A stretch of DNA of 29,294 nucleotides, from assembly GCA_004554085.1 (NCBI GenBank), contig SFNY01000062.1, forward strand, positions 1 to 29,294, in the 5' to 3' direction. Under the pieces are notes generated by a model. The model made no database searches. It had not been told where the DNA came from and worked only from the letters and a program-made list of their open reading frames with translations. The stretch comes from Clostridiales bacterium (GTDB lineage Bacteria > Bacillota > Clostridia > Christensenellales > Aristaeellaceae). How positions within the stretch are numbered: the stretch's first letter is position 1; each line of letters starts with the position of its first letter. Below are positions 22,579 to 29,294 of this stretch, piece after piece. The translations under genes and the position numbers were made by a program.

Positions 22579-23344
22579 TCTTCTTGCGCTCCTCTCCCAG
22601 ATAGGCGTGGATGACCTGCTCGTTGTTGGCGATCTCCTCCGGCAGGCCGTCGGCGATCAGCTTGCCGTGATCCAGCACGTAGATGCGGTCGGAGATGTTC
22701 ATGACCACGTTCATGTCGTGCTCGATCAGCAGCACCGTGTAGCCGATCTCCTTCAGGTGGCGGATGAAGCGCAGCAGCTCCACGCTCTCCGCAGGGTTCA
22801 TGCCGGCGGCGGGCTCGTCCAGCAGCAAGAGCTTTGCGTCCGTGGCCATGGCGCGGGCGATCTCCACCTTGCGCTGCTCGCCGTAGGGCAGGCTCTCGGC
22901 GTAGCTGTTGACGTACTTGTCCAGGCCGATGGAGTTGAGAATCTCGATGGCCCTGACGGTCTTGTCGCTCTCCTCACGGCGGAAGGCGGGGGTGCGGAAC
23001 AGGCCCTGGAAGAAGTTGTACTTCGTGTTGATGTGGGTGCCCACCAGAACGTTCTCGATGACGCGCATCTTGGGGAAGAGGCGCAGGTTCTGGAAGGTAC
23101 GGGAGATGCCGCGGGTGACGATCTCCTGGGGCGTCTTGCCGTCGATGCGCTCGTCCAGGAAGGAGATCGCGCCCTCGGTGATCTGGTAGACGCCAGTGAG
23201 CATGTTGAACACGGTGGTCTTGCCCGCACCGTTGGGGCCGATCAGCGAGACGATCTCGCCCTGATCCACGTGGAAGCTGACGTTGTCCACGGCGCGCAGG
23301 CCGCCGAACTGGATCGTGATGTTTTCAACGTTCAGAAAGCTCAT
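22565..23344 (-). CDS. livG: Branched-chain-type ABC importer, ATPase LivG
   Basis: A protein of 259 aa, the partner ATPase. Walker A GPNGAGKTTV, the LivG-type insert GISRTFQNLRLFPKMRVIENVLVG, signature SLPYGEQRKVEIARAMA, Walker B LLLLDEPAAGMNP and VLLIEHDMNVVMNISDRIYVLDHG place it firmly in LivG. The C-terminus HAYLGEE is the usual LivG end. Its ATG at 23344 overlaps the stop of livM (ATGA), and its end overlaps livF by 14 nt. Works with LivF on the LivHM membrane pair. Confidence 0.95.
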   Translation of the reverse strand: MSFLNVENITIQFGGLRAVDNVSFHVDQGEIVSLIGPNGAGKTTVFNMLTGVYQITEGAISFLDERIDGKTPQEIVTRGISRTFQNLRLFPKMRVIENVLVGTHINTKYNFFQGLFRTPAFRREESDKTVRAIEILNSIGLDKYVNSYAESLPYGEQRKVEIARAMATDAKLLLLDEPAAGMNPAESVELLRFIRHLKEIGYTVLLIEHDMNVVMNISDRIYVLDHGKLIADGLPEEIANNEQVIHAYLGEERKKNAEN

Positions 23345-24426
23345 GCCTGCTCTCCTTTCTCCTCGACCACGATGGCGTCGGTGGGTTCAATGCCGTGCTC
23401 CTTCAGCGTCGCACGGGTGCGCCTGGAGAGCTTGTAGGGCAGCGTGGACTGCCAGCCCAGCGCGCCCTGGGGCCGGAACTGCATCATGACGACCAGCAGC
23501 ACGCCGTAGATGACGAAGCGCCACTCGTTCAGGAAGCGGAACACCTGGGGGAAGAGCTGCAGAAGCGCCGCGCCGAAGAACATGCCGCGAATCGTGCCCA
23601 GACCGCCGACAACCACCACGGAGATGATCAGCACGGAGATGTTGAACACGAAGTTGGTGGGCTCGATGTAGCCGTTGTTGATGACGGAGTAGAAGCCGCC
23701 CGCGACGCCCGTGATGAACGCCGAGATGACGAAGGACAGGATCTTGTAGCGGGAGGTCTTGATGCCCATCATGGTGGCCGCCAGCTCGTCGTCCTTGATG
23801 GCGAGGAAGGCGCGGCCGGACTTGGACTTCTTGATCGCCATGCAGCCCAGCGCCGTGAGCGTCACCAGCACCAGAATGATGAAGTAGAAGCCGCCGTTCT
23901 GGAGCTTGAATTCAAAGCCGAAGAGCTCCGGCTTGGGGATGTTGCGGATGCCGTAGTTGCCGTTGGTCACGCTCTCCCACTGCTTGAGGATCATCTGCAC
24001 GATTTCGCAGAAGCCCAGGGTGACAATGGAGAGGTAGGTTCCCGACAGGCGCAGCGTGGGCAGGCCCAGCAGGAAGCCGATGAGGGCCGTAAAGCAGCCG
24101 CCAACCAGCAGCGCAGGCCAGAACGACCAGCCCAGCTTGGTGGTCAGCAGCGCGCAGCAGTACGCGCCGATGCCGTAGAAGCCCGCGTGGCCCAGGGAAA
24201 CCAGGCCCGTGTAGCCGGTGAGCACGTTGAGACCCATGCCCAGCATCGCGTAGAGCAGGATCATGGTCACAATGCGCTGGTTGGAGCGGCTCGCCAGCGG
24301 CGTAAAGGGGAAGGCGATCGCGATGACCGCGATCAGGAGGATGAAGGCCGGCTTGTACGCGTCAATGAAGTGCTCAAAAACGTACAAGAAGCCGTTCTTT
24401 TTGATGCTGCCGATATTCTTCTTCAT
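23341..24426 (-). CDS. livM: Branched-chain-type ABC importer, permease LivM
   Basis: A protein of 361 aa with about eight to ten hydrophobic helices. Family signatures are GYTGLVSLGHAGFYGIGAY, LRLSGTYLSIVTLGFCEI, the EAA-like loop KKSKSGRAFLAIKDDELAATMMGI, and FYSVINNGYIEP followed by VVVGGLGTIRGMFFGA. The soluble tail (about 325-361) ends in VVEEKGEQA. Four-base overlap with livG downstream and a 3-nt gap to livH upstream put it in the middle of the operon. Confidence 0.94.
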   Translation of the reverse strand: MKKNIGSIKKNGFLYVFEHFIDAYKPAFILLIAVIAIAFPFTPLASRSNQRIVTMILLYAMLGMGLNVLTGYTGLVSLGHAGFYGIGAYCCALLTTKLGWSFWPALLVGGCFTALIGFLLGLPTLRLSGTYLSIVTLGFCEIVQMILKQWESVTNGNYGIRNIPKPELFGFEFKLQNGGFYFIILVLVTLTALGCMAIKKSKSGRAFLAIKDDELAATMMGIKTSRYKILSFVISAFITGVAGGFYSVINNGYIEPTNFVFNISVLIISVVVVGGLGTIRGMFFGAALLQLFPQVFRFLNEWRFVIYGVLLVVMMQFRPQGALGWQSTLPYKLSRRTRATLKEHGIEPTDAIVVEEKGEQA

Positions 24427-24429
24427 ACG

Positions 24430-25317
24430 TTATACCTTTGTTACGCCTTTCTTGCCGAACAGACCGGTCGGCTTGATGATGAGGATCAGGATCAGGATCA
24501 CGAAGGCCATGGGGTCGCGCACGTTGCTGCCCAGGTACTGGGCCGCGAGGCACTCCGCCACGCCGACCACCAGGCCGCCGACCACGGAGCCGTGCAGGAT
24601 GCCGATGCCGCCCACAACCGCCGCCGCGAAGGCCTTCAGACCGATGGTGGAGCCCATGGTGGGCGAAATGACCTGATAGTAGCCGCCGATCAGCGCGCCG
24701 GCGATGGCCGCGCAGGCGCCGCCGATGAAGAAGGTGAAGGAGATGACGAAGTTGACGTTGATGCCCATGAGGTTGGCCGCCTTGGTGTTCTGCTCGGTGG
24801 CGCGCATCGCCAAGCCGATCTTCGTCTTCTGCACCAGGAAGGTCAGGATCAGAAGAAGGATCACCGCCACGAACAGCATGATGATCTGGCTGGACTGGAT
24901 GGTGATGTTGCCGATGGAGATGTTCCCAAAGAGGTTCATGGACGGGAAGGAACGCTTCTCACTGCCGAATACATACTCGATGGAGAGCACGTTCTGAATT
25001 ATGAAGGACATACCGATGGTGGTGATCAGGGTCGCGATCGGTATGGATTTTTTCTTGCGGAGGGGTTCCAGCGCAACCTTGTCGATGGTCAGCGCCAGCA
25101 GGCCCGAGAGCACCACCGCAACGATCACGGCGGGCAACAGGCCGAAGTTGAGGGAAACGAAGAAGTAAACCATGTACGCACCGAAGGCATACACTGCGCT
25201 GTGCGAGAAATTGATGAGTCGGAGAACACCGAACACCATCGAATAGCCAACGGCAATCAGCGCGTATGCCATACCAAGTGCAAGACCGTTTATCAGAGTT
25301 CCGATGAGTGTCTGCAT
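24430..25317 (-). CDS. livH: Branched-chain-type ABC importer, permease LivH
   Basis: A protein of 295 aa, fully membrane-embedded. Typical sequences are INGLALGMAYALIAVGYSMV, VLRLINFSHSAVYAFGAYM, the coupling segment TKIGLAMRATEQNTKAANLMGI, and TIGLKAFAAAVVGGIGILHG with GGLVVGVAE near the end. ATG 25317 is the natural LivH start (MQTLIGTLINGLALG), but the ribosome site upstream is poor. Translation may depend on the long intercistronic region with the hairpin at 25416-25444, or on very efficient transcription. Confidence 0.94.
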   Translation of the reverse strand: MQTLIGTLINGLALGMAYALIAVGYSMVFGVLRLINFSHSAVYAFGAYMVYFFVSLNFGLLPAVIVAVVLSGLLALTIDKVALEPLRKKKSIPIATLITTIGMSFIIQNVLSIEYVFGSEKRSFPSMNLFGNISIGNITIQSSQIIMLFVAVILLLILTFLVQKTKIGLAMRATEQNTKAANLMGINVNFVISFTFFIGGACAAIAGALIGGYYQVISPTMGSTIGLKAFAAAVVGGIGILHGSVVGGLVVGVAECLAAQYLGSNVRDPMAFVILILILIIKPTGLFGKKGVTKV

Positions 25318-25415
25318 AGTACATCATGTCGCCGCCTGAGGGTGCCGGCAACATTCCCCTTTCTGATTGTGTTGTGGACGAATCGTTCCAATGCGGGATT
25401 TTGCGCCTTTAAGAT

Positions 25416-25444
25416 GGTCGGGGAGGATGACATCCTCCCCGACC
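25416..25444 (-). promoter_or_regulatory. Intercistronic hairpin after the binding-protein gene
   Basis: Perfect 13-bp arms beginning GGTCGGGGAGGAT (25416-25428 / 25432-25444) with a 3-nt loop, 21 nt past the stop of the binding-protein gene, without a T run. Hairpins in this position typically protect the upstream mRNA or partly stop transcription, so that binding protein exceeds permease. Confidence 0.75.
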
Positions 25445-25464
25445 CAAAGCTCCGTTGCTCTGAA

Positions 25465-26583
25465 TTAGAACTCAGCCAGCGTGAAAGCGCCGTCCTTGAC
25501 CATGATCTTGGTGAACACCTTCTGGGCGTCGCCGATCTCGTCGAAGGTGGTGTAGCCGGACATGCCGTCGTACTCGGTCTCGTACATTGCGTCCTTGATG
25601 GCTTCGCGATCCAGCTTGCCGGCGCGGACAATGGCCTCCAGCAGGATGCCGGTGGAGTCGTAGGCCTGGGTGGTCAGCGCGGAGGGCGCGGCGCCGTAAG
25701 CCTCGGTGTAGGCGGCGACGTAGGCCTGGATGCGCTCGTCGGTGCTGCCCGCGAAGAAGGAGACGGGAGCGTAGATGCCCTCGGCGGCCTCGCCGGCGAT
25801 CTCGATCAGGTTGTTGGTGTAGGCGTTGGAGCAGCCGACCAGCTTCACGTCGTAGTCGCTGTTGTTGCAGGCGACGGCGAAGGGAGCCAGGGTGCCGTAC
25901 ATGCCGGCGACCATGATCACGTCGCAGCCGGCCGCCTTGAAGTTGGCGATCTCGGTGGCGAAGTCAACCGCGTCGGTGGAGACTTCCTGGCGCAGCACGA
26001 AGTTGCCGCCGATGTCCTGGATGTTGGCTTCCATGGCGTTGCCGGCGGACTGGCCCCACTCGGAGTCGATGGACAGCACGCCGATGGCCTGGCCGCCCAG
26101 ATCGTTCACGGCCATCTCCGCGCCCGTGCGGGTCTCAACGGTGATGACGGTGTTGTTGCGGAAGATGTAATCGCCGATGCCGGAGTAGTCGGCATGGGAG
26201 GAGGTGGGGCTGATGTTGACGTACTCGGCGTCCTGATAGGTCGGAGCAGCGACCATGCAGATGCCGGAGGCGAAGTGGCCGATGACGCCCCAGATATCCT
26301 CGTCGGAAACGATGTTCTCGGCGATGATGGCGGCCTCGTCGGAGTCGGACTTGTCGTCGTACTCAACGATCTCAACGGTATAGGTCTCGTCGCCGACGGT
26401 CACGCCGCCGTTGGCATTCCACTCGGAGGCCATCAGCTTTGCAGCGTTGGCAAAGCCGATGCCGTACTCCGCGTTGTCACCGGTCATGGGGCCGGCGACC
26501 GCGATCTTGATGGTGCCCTCGGCAAAGGCGCCGCAGCTCAGGATCAGAGCCAGAGTCAGGACGATTGCAAAAATCTTCTTCAT
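25465..26583 (-). CDS. LivJ-type extracytoplasmic substrate-binding protein
   Basis: A protein of 372 aa starting with an export signal, MKKIFAIVLTLALILSCGAFA. Cleavage before EGTIKIA is likely; the ILSC could also act as a poor lipobox. The mature protein is a type I periplasmic-binding fold of the leucine/amide group: IKIAVAGPMTGDNAEYGIGFANAAKL, VEYDDKSDSDEAAIIAENIV, VIGHFASGICMVAAPTY, VNISPTSSHADYS and IFRNNT. SPTSS and the Tyr/Asp positions are usual contacts for the alpha-amino and carboxyl groups, which favours an amino-acid-like ligand (inference). ATG 26583 follows AAAAAAGGAGCGC. It is first in the operon, with a 140-nt leader. Confidence 0.93.
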   Translation of the reverse strand: MKKIFAIVLTLALILSCGAFAEGTIKIAVAGPMTGDNAEYGIGFANAAKLMASEWNANGGVTVGDETYTVEIVEYDDKSDSDEAAIIAENIVSDEDIWGVIGHFASGICMVAAPTYQDAEYVNISPTSSHADYSGIGDYIFRNNTVITVETRTGAEMAVNDLGGQAIGVLSIDSEWGQSAGNAMEANIQDIGGNFVLRQEVSTDAVDFATEIANFKAAGCDVIMVAGMYGTLAPFAVACNNSDYDVKLVGCSNAYTNNLIEIAGEAAEGIYAPVSFFAGSTDERIQAYVAAYTEAYGAAPSALTTQAYDSTGILLEAIVRAGKLDREAIKDAMYETEYDGMSGYTTFDEIGDAQKVFTKIMVKDGAFTLAEF

Positions 26584-26658
26584 TATTGTTGCGCTCCTTT
26601 TTTCTATTTATTTCAAAGGCGGCGTGCTGCGCGCCTTTAAAACCGGGCTTGTGCTTTG

Positions 26659-26669
26659 TGGTATGACCA
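26659..26669. promoter_or_regulatory. Candidate GntR-family operator
   Basis: TGGTATGACCA is a perfect TGGT-N3-ACCA palindrome, the core used by FadR-type GntR regulators. It lies in the transcribed leader of the LIV operon, about 55 nt after the start point, next to a divergent GntR gene. Confidence 0.6.
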
Positions 26670-26730
26670 GGGTTTCGGCAGTTCCGACGACGATCCTTCG
26701 ATTGAATATGTATTGTGAACTTTATGAGAT

Positions 26731-26759
26731 ATTATAGCATGCAGTTTACCCGCTGTCAA
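26731..26759 (-). promoter_or_regulatory. Consensus promoter of the LIV-kinase-ATC hydrolase operon
   Basis: A perfect match on the minus strand: -35 TTGACA (26754-26759), 17-nt spacer, -10 TATAAT (26731-26736). The leader is about 140 nt and contains a 7-bp AAAGGCG/CGCCTTT hairpin near the ribosome site. Confidence 0.92.
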
Positions 26760-26843
26760 CGCAAAAAAGGCCGCGCGCGCAAATAAAAGCGGCAAAGTAA
26801 AATGTATCCCAGATATTTAACACAGGCTGCGTCCAAACTGCCG

Positions 26844-26853
26844 CCCTGGTCAT
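26844..26853. promoter_or_regulatory. Inverted partner of the candidate operator
   Basis: CCCTGGTCAT is the exact reverse complement of ATGACCAGGG at 26664-26673, which includes half of the TGGT-N3-ACCA palindrome. It sits between the two divergent promoters. Confidence 0.45.
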
Positions 26854-26883
26854 ATTAAATTGCGAAGAACAGCCCACAACGCA

Positions 26884-26912
26884 TTGACAAAAGCGTCAAA
26901 ATGGAATAATAT
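26884..26912 (+). promoter_or_regulatory. Promoter of the GntR regulator and cysteine desulfidase genes
   Basis: -35 TTGACA (26884-26889), 17-nt spacer, -10 TAATAT (26907-26912). Confidence 0.75.
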
Positions 26913-26930
26913 TAAGTGGAGTCATGAGCA

Positions 26931-26980
26931 GAATTCTCCCGGAAAATGCCGGAATACCGGCCATTTCGCCGGATGAATTC
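26931..26980. promoter_or_regulatory. Long imperfect palindrome in the regulator leader
   Basis: The element begins and ends with GAATTC. Inside, AAATGCCGG pairs with CCGGCCATTT around AATA, and a further CCGG pairs with CCGG. The whole 50-nt stretch can fold into one hairpin of about 20 pairs with small bulges. It lies between the promoter and the regulator start, where the ribosome site is weak. Confidence 0.65.
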
Positions 26981-27008
26981 AAGTACGATGCAATGGGGCT
27001 AGACTGAT

Positions 27009-27677
27009 ATGACCAGTTTGAACGGAGCGACGTTGAAGGAGCAGGTCTACGCCACGGTGATGCACAACCTGATCGACGGTTCCTACAACGTGGAGAGCGT
27101 TCTCAGCGAGAAGAAGCTCTCCGAACAGCTGAATGTGTCCAAGGCGCCGGTGCGCGAAGCGCTGGTGGAGCTGTGCGCGCAGGGCGTGCTGCGCAGCATA
27201 CCTCGCCAGGGCTACATGGTTGTGCGCTACACCGAGCGCGAGGTGCAGGAGATCCTCCAGTACCGGATCCTGCTGGAATGCGGCGCGCTGGAGAGCTGCT
27301 TTGATCAGATCACGCCGGTGCAGCTGCGGCATCTGGAGAGCGCCTCGGAGAGTGAGATCCTCTACCACTCCATGCGGGACGCCAAGGATTTCTGGAACCG
27401 CACGGCAAATTTCCACCTGACGCTGATCTCCTTTTCGGGCAACGAATATCTGTTCAACAGCCTGAAAACGGCGCTGGAGACCTGCATGCGCGCCTATCAG
27501 CAGCTGTGCTTCAGCAAGGCGAAGAGCGATCTGCCGGAGCTTCCGCTGAATCACATGAAGATCGTGGACAGCATACGCAAGGGCGACAAGGAACAGGCGG
27601 TGGCAACGCTGCGCAGGGATATCTGCACGTTCTTTTCGCCGGAAGATATTATGGAGGGGAGCCAGAACAATGGATAG
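27009..27677 (+). CDS. GntR-family transcriptional regulator with FCD ligand domain
   Basis: A protein of 222 aa. The N-terminal winged helix-turn-helix (6-75) has the GntR signature LKEQVYATVMHNLIDGSYN ... LSEKKLSEQLNVSKAPVREALVELCAQGVLRSIPRQGYMV. Residues 80-215 are the all-helical FCD domain that binds small carboxylates, often with a metal held by Asp/His; NFHLTLI and LPLNHMKIVDSI provide candidate His ligands. It is divergent from the LIV operon, and its last 8 nt overlap the desulfidase gene, so it most likely controls both units in response to the imported compound or a product. The start ATG 27009 has only a weak ribosome site, but homology starts here. Confidence 0.92.
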   Translation: MTSLNGATLKEQVYATVMHNLIDGSYNVESVLSEKKLSEQLNVSKAPVREALVELCAQGVLRSIPRQGYMVVRYTEREVQEILQYRILLECGALESCFDQITPVQLRHLESASESEILYHSMRDAKDFWNRTANFHLTLISFSGNEYLFNSLKTALETCMRAYQQLCFSKAKSDLPELPLNHMKIVDSIRKGDKEQAVATLRRDICTFFSPEDIMEGSQNNG

Positions 27678-28944
27678 CAAGGTTTACAACGGGTACATTG
27701 CAATTCTCAAGCATGAGCTGGTGCCGGCGATGGGTTGCACCGAACCGATCGCCGTCGCGTTTGCTGCGGCGAAGGCCCGGGATGTCCTGGGCCGGTTCCC
27801 GGAGCACATCACCGCCTACCTCAGCGGCAACATCATCAAGAACGTCAAGGGCGTGACCGTGCCCAATTCCGGCGGACAGCGCGGCATCGACGTGGCCGCC
27901 ACCCTGGGCTGCGTGGCGGGCGACGCAGCTCTGGAGCTGGAGGTCATCAAAAACGCCACCCAAGAGCAGATCGACCGCACCACCCAGCTGGTGCACGAGG
28001 GCTTCTGCGACGCGCAGCTGGTGGAGGGCAAGGACAACCTCTACATCCGCATCGTGGCCACCGCTGGCGAGGACAGCGCTGCGGTCACCGTGGAGCACGA
28101 GCACACGAACATCACCTACATCGAAAGGAACGGCCAGGTGCTCCTCTCCAAAGAGGAGGAGCGCGCCGCCTCCGACGAGGTGGTGGTGGACAAGAGCCTG
28201 CTGAACGTGCGCCAGATCGTGGAGTTCGCCAACGAGGTGCGTCTGGAGGACGTGAAGCCCATGCTGGAGCGCCAGATCGCCATGAACACCGCCATCTCCC
28301 AGGAGGGCCTGACCGGCAAGTACGGCGCTGCCGTGGGCAAGACCATGATGGAGATCAACGGCGACCACGTGGAGGGCCGCGCCGCCGCACGCGCTGCCGC
28401 GGGCTCCGACGCGCGCATGAACGGATGCAGCATGCCGGTGGTCATCAACTCCGGCAGCGGCAACCAGGGCATGACCATCACCCTGCCCATCTGCGAGTAC
28501 GCAAAGACCTGGAACAAGAATGAGGAGACCACGCTGCGCGCGCTGGCGCTGGCAAACCTGATCTCCGTACATATCAAGCGCCACATCGGCAACCTCTCCG
28601 CCTTCTGCGGCGCGGTCAGCGCAGGCTGCGGCACCGCCTGCGGCATCGCCTACATGGACGGCTGCACCTACGACCAGATCTGCATGACCATCACCAACAC
28701 GCTGTGCAACGTGGGCGGCATCGTCTGCGACGGCGCGAAGAGCTCCTGCGCGGCGAAGATCGCCTCCGCCGTCAGCGCCGGCCTGCTCTCCTACCGCATG
28801 GCCAAGGAGGACAAGTGCTTCCAGGACGGCGAGGGCCTGACCGGCGGCGACATCGAGGAGACCATCCGGAACATCGGCCGCATGGGCCGCGACGGCATGA
28901 AGTCCACCGACGTGGAGATCCTGAACATCATGGTGGGCAACTGA
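27670..28944 (+). CDS. cyuA: L-cysteine desulfidase / UPF0597 (CyuA-YhaM) family protein
   Basis: A protein of 424 aa of the serine-dehydratase-alpha-like UPF0597 family, iron-sulfur enzymes whose studied members split L-cysteine into pyruvate, ammonia and sulfide. Three conserved Cys regions are visible: MGCTEPIA (C23), SAFCGAVSAGCGTACG (C313, C320, C324) and IVCDGAKSSCAAKI (C353, C360). One Cys from each is expected to hold a 4Fe-4S cluster whose open iron binds substrate. Other family blocks are LSGNIIKNVKGVTVPNSGG and INSGSGNQGMTITLPI. The ATG at 27670 lies inside the end of the regulator gene and has the site GGAGGGGAG nine bases upstream. The gene ends at a strong terminator. Cysteine is the likely substrate; serine or a related beta-substituted amino acid is possible. 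Confidence 0.9.
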   Translation: MDSKVYNGYIAILKHELVPAMGCTEPIAVAFAAAKARDVLGRFPEHITAYLSGNIIKNVKGVTVPNSGGQRGIDVAATLGCVAGDAALELEVIKNATQEQIDRTTQLVHEGFCDAQLVEGKDNLYIRIVATAGEDSAAVTVEHEHTNITYIERNGQVLLSKEEERAASDEVVVDKSLLNVRQIVEFANEVRLEDVKPMLERQIAMNTAISQEGLTGKYGAAVGKTMMEINGDHVEGRAAARAAAGSDARMNGCSMPVVINSGSGNQGMTITLPICEYAKTWNKNEETTLRALALANLISVHIKRHIGNLSAFCGAVSAGCGTACGIAYMDGCTYDQICMTITNTLCNVGGIVCDGAKSSCAAKIASAVSAGLLSYRMAKEDKCFQDGEGLTGGDIEETIRNIGRMGRDGMKSTDVEILNIMVGN

Positions 28945-28960
28945 CAGGCATAGCCATATG

Positions 28961-28988
28961 CTGCGCTCCGCACGGGGCGCAGTTTTTG
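28961..28988 (+). terminator. Terminator of the regulator-desulfidase unit
   Basis: CTGCGCTCCG / CGGGGCGCAG (28961-28970 / 28973-28982) with an inner G-C that opens to a 4-nt loop, followed by TTTTTG. Confidence 0.9.
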
Positions 28989-29074
28989 TTGGAAATGGGA
29001 GTGCAGCGGTATGCCGCCGTGCGCCCGCCGGGGAAACCCCGCAGGGATTTCCGCAGCGGCATGCACATATACAA

Positions 29075-29119
29075 GACGGGCGAACGGAGATCATATCGAT
29101 CCGTTCGCCCGTCATTTTT
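29075..29119 (+). terminator. Second strong terminator-like hairpin
   Basis: 14-bp arms GACGGGCGAACGGA / TCCGTTCGCCCGTC (29075-29088 / 29100-29113) are followed by ATTTTTGGTTTT. No gene is seen between it and the terminator at 28961, so it is a backup or ends an unannotated RNA. The stretch 28,990-29,074 holds no convincing frame. Confidence 0.85.
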
Positions 29120-29197
29120 GGTTTTGAAGCGCATCGCCGCGAAGGCAATTCATCGCCCGAAAGCCCCTGCAATCACAGGGTTTTCAGAGGTTCCCCA

Positions 29198-29245
29198 TCA
29201 TTCCCACTCGTTGTTGGGCATCATATTTAACGGATTTTGCTTCAT
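29198..29245 (-). CDS. Possible 15-residue peptide gene
   Basis: Minus strand ATG 29245 to TGA 29198 encodes MKQNPLNMMPNNEWE. GAGG lies ten bases upstream, and in-frame stops lie upstream of that, so it is not the tail of a longer protein. The surroundings are more A/T-rich than the rest of the window. It could be a leader peptide, a small peptide gene or chance; the window ends 49 nt upstream. Confidence 0.3.
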   Translation of the reverse strand: MKQNPLNMMPNNEWE

Positions 29246-29294
29246 AAATTTGATACCTCATTTTTTTGATTATTTGATGTGTCCATATTATCCA

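Noticed and set aside
23395..26640. A plus-strand open frame of over 1000 codons opposite the LIV operon
   Set aside because: It lies antisense to five well-supported transporter genes, has a low-complexity His/Gly/Asp/Val-rich product and no ribosome site. In GC-rich DNA the antisense frame of real genes often stays open.

Overview
The window reads as chromosomal DNA of a GC-rich member of the Bacillota, most likely a gut-type Clostridia (Christensenellales/Oscillospirales-like; the clade is an inference). The support is gene content and control style: a T-box leader in front of ileS, TmcAL (YlbM family), a YhaM-type exoribonuclease, a PepF-type M3 peptidase, strong AGGAGG-like ribosome sites with GTG/TTG starts, and short palindromic intergenic repeats typical of such genomes. 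There are no phage genes, transposases, CRISPR arrays, rRNAs or tRNAs that I can see.

Left part (1-13,150), mostly housekeeping genes in short units: ileS (cut by the window edge) behind an Ile-type T-box; a J-domain protein; a membrane-anchored protein with an Ada-like Cys/His zinc-site domain; a prohibitin/SPFH protein; an ABC-F ATPase whose frame is broken by an internal deletion, transcribed with a PF10672-type methyltransferase; an alpha/beta hydrolase with a TTG start; an isochorismatase-fold hydrolase downstream of a thymidine kinase fused to a GNAT acetyltransferase; tmcAL; and a translationally coupled pair of membrane proteins.

Middle part (13,151-19,430): a YhaM-type nuclease, a cluster of palindromic repeats, an exported (probably lipoprotein) PepF-like peptidase with a perfect 20-bp palindrome over its promoter, a ferritin-like diiron protein, a phosphoglucomutase/phosphomannomutase that also carries an out-of-frame internal deletion, a small membrane protein, and a repeat- and hairpin-rich gap.

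Right part (19,430-29,294), the most interesting section: a seven-gene minus-strand operon with a consensus promoter (TTGACA-17-TATAAT) encodes a branched-chain-amino-acid-type ABC importer (binding protein, LivH, LivM, LivG, LivF), a fused DhaK-DhaL kinase and a protein of the L-2-amino-thiazoline-4-carboxylate (ATC) hydrolase family. Divergent from it are a GntR/FCD regulator and, overlapping it by 8 nt, a UPF0597/CyuA-type L-cysteine desulfidase. The shared 425-bp control region carries a TGGT-N3-ACCA palindrome and an inverted 10-nt repeat (ATGACCAGGG) that may be the regulator's operators. Together these suggest a regulated module that imports a small, possibly sulfur-containing, amino-acid-like compound, converts it, and breaks down cysteine to pyruvate, sulfide and ammonia. 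The substrate and the role of the kinase are inference.
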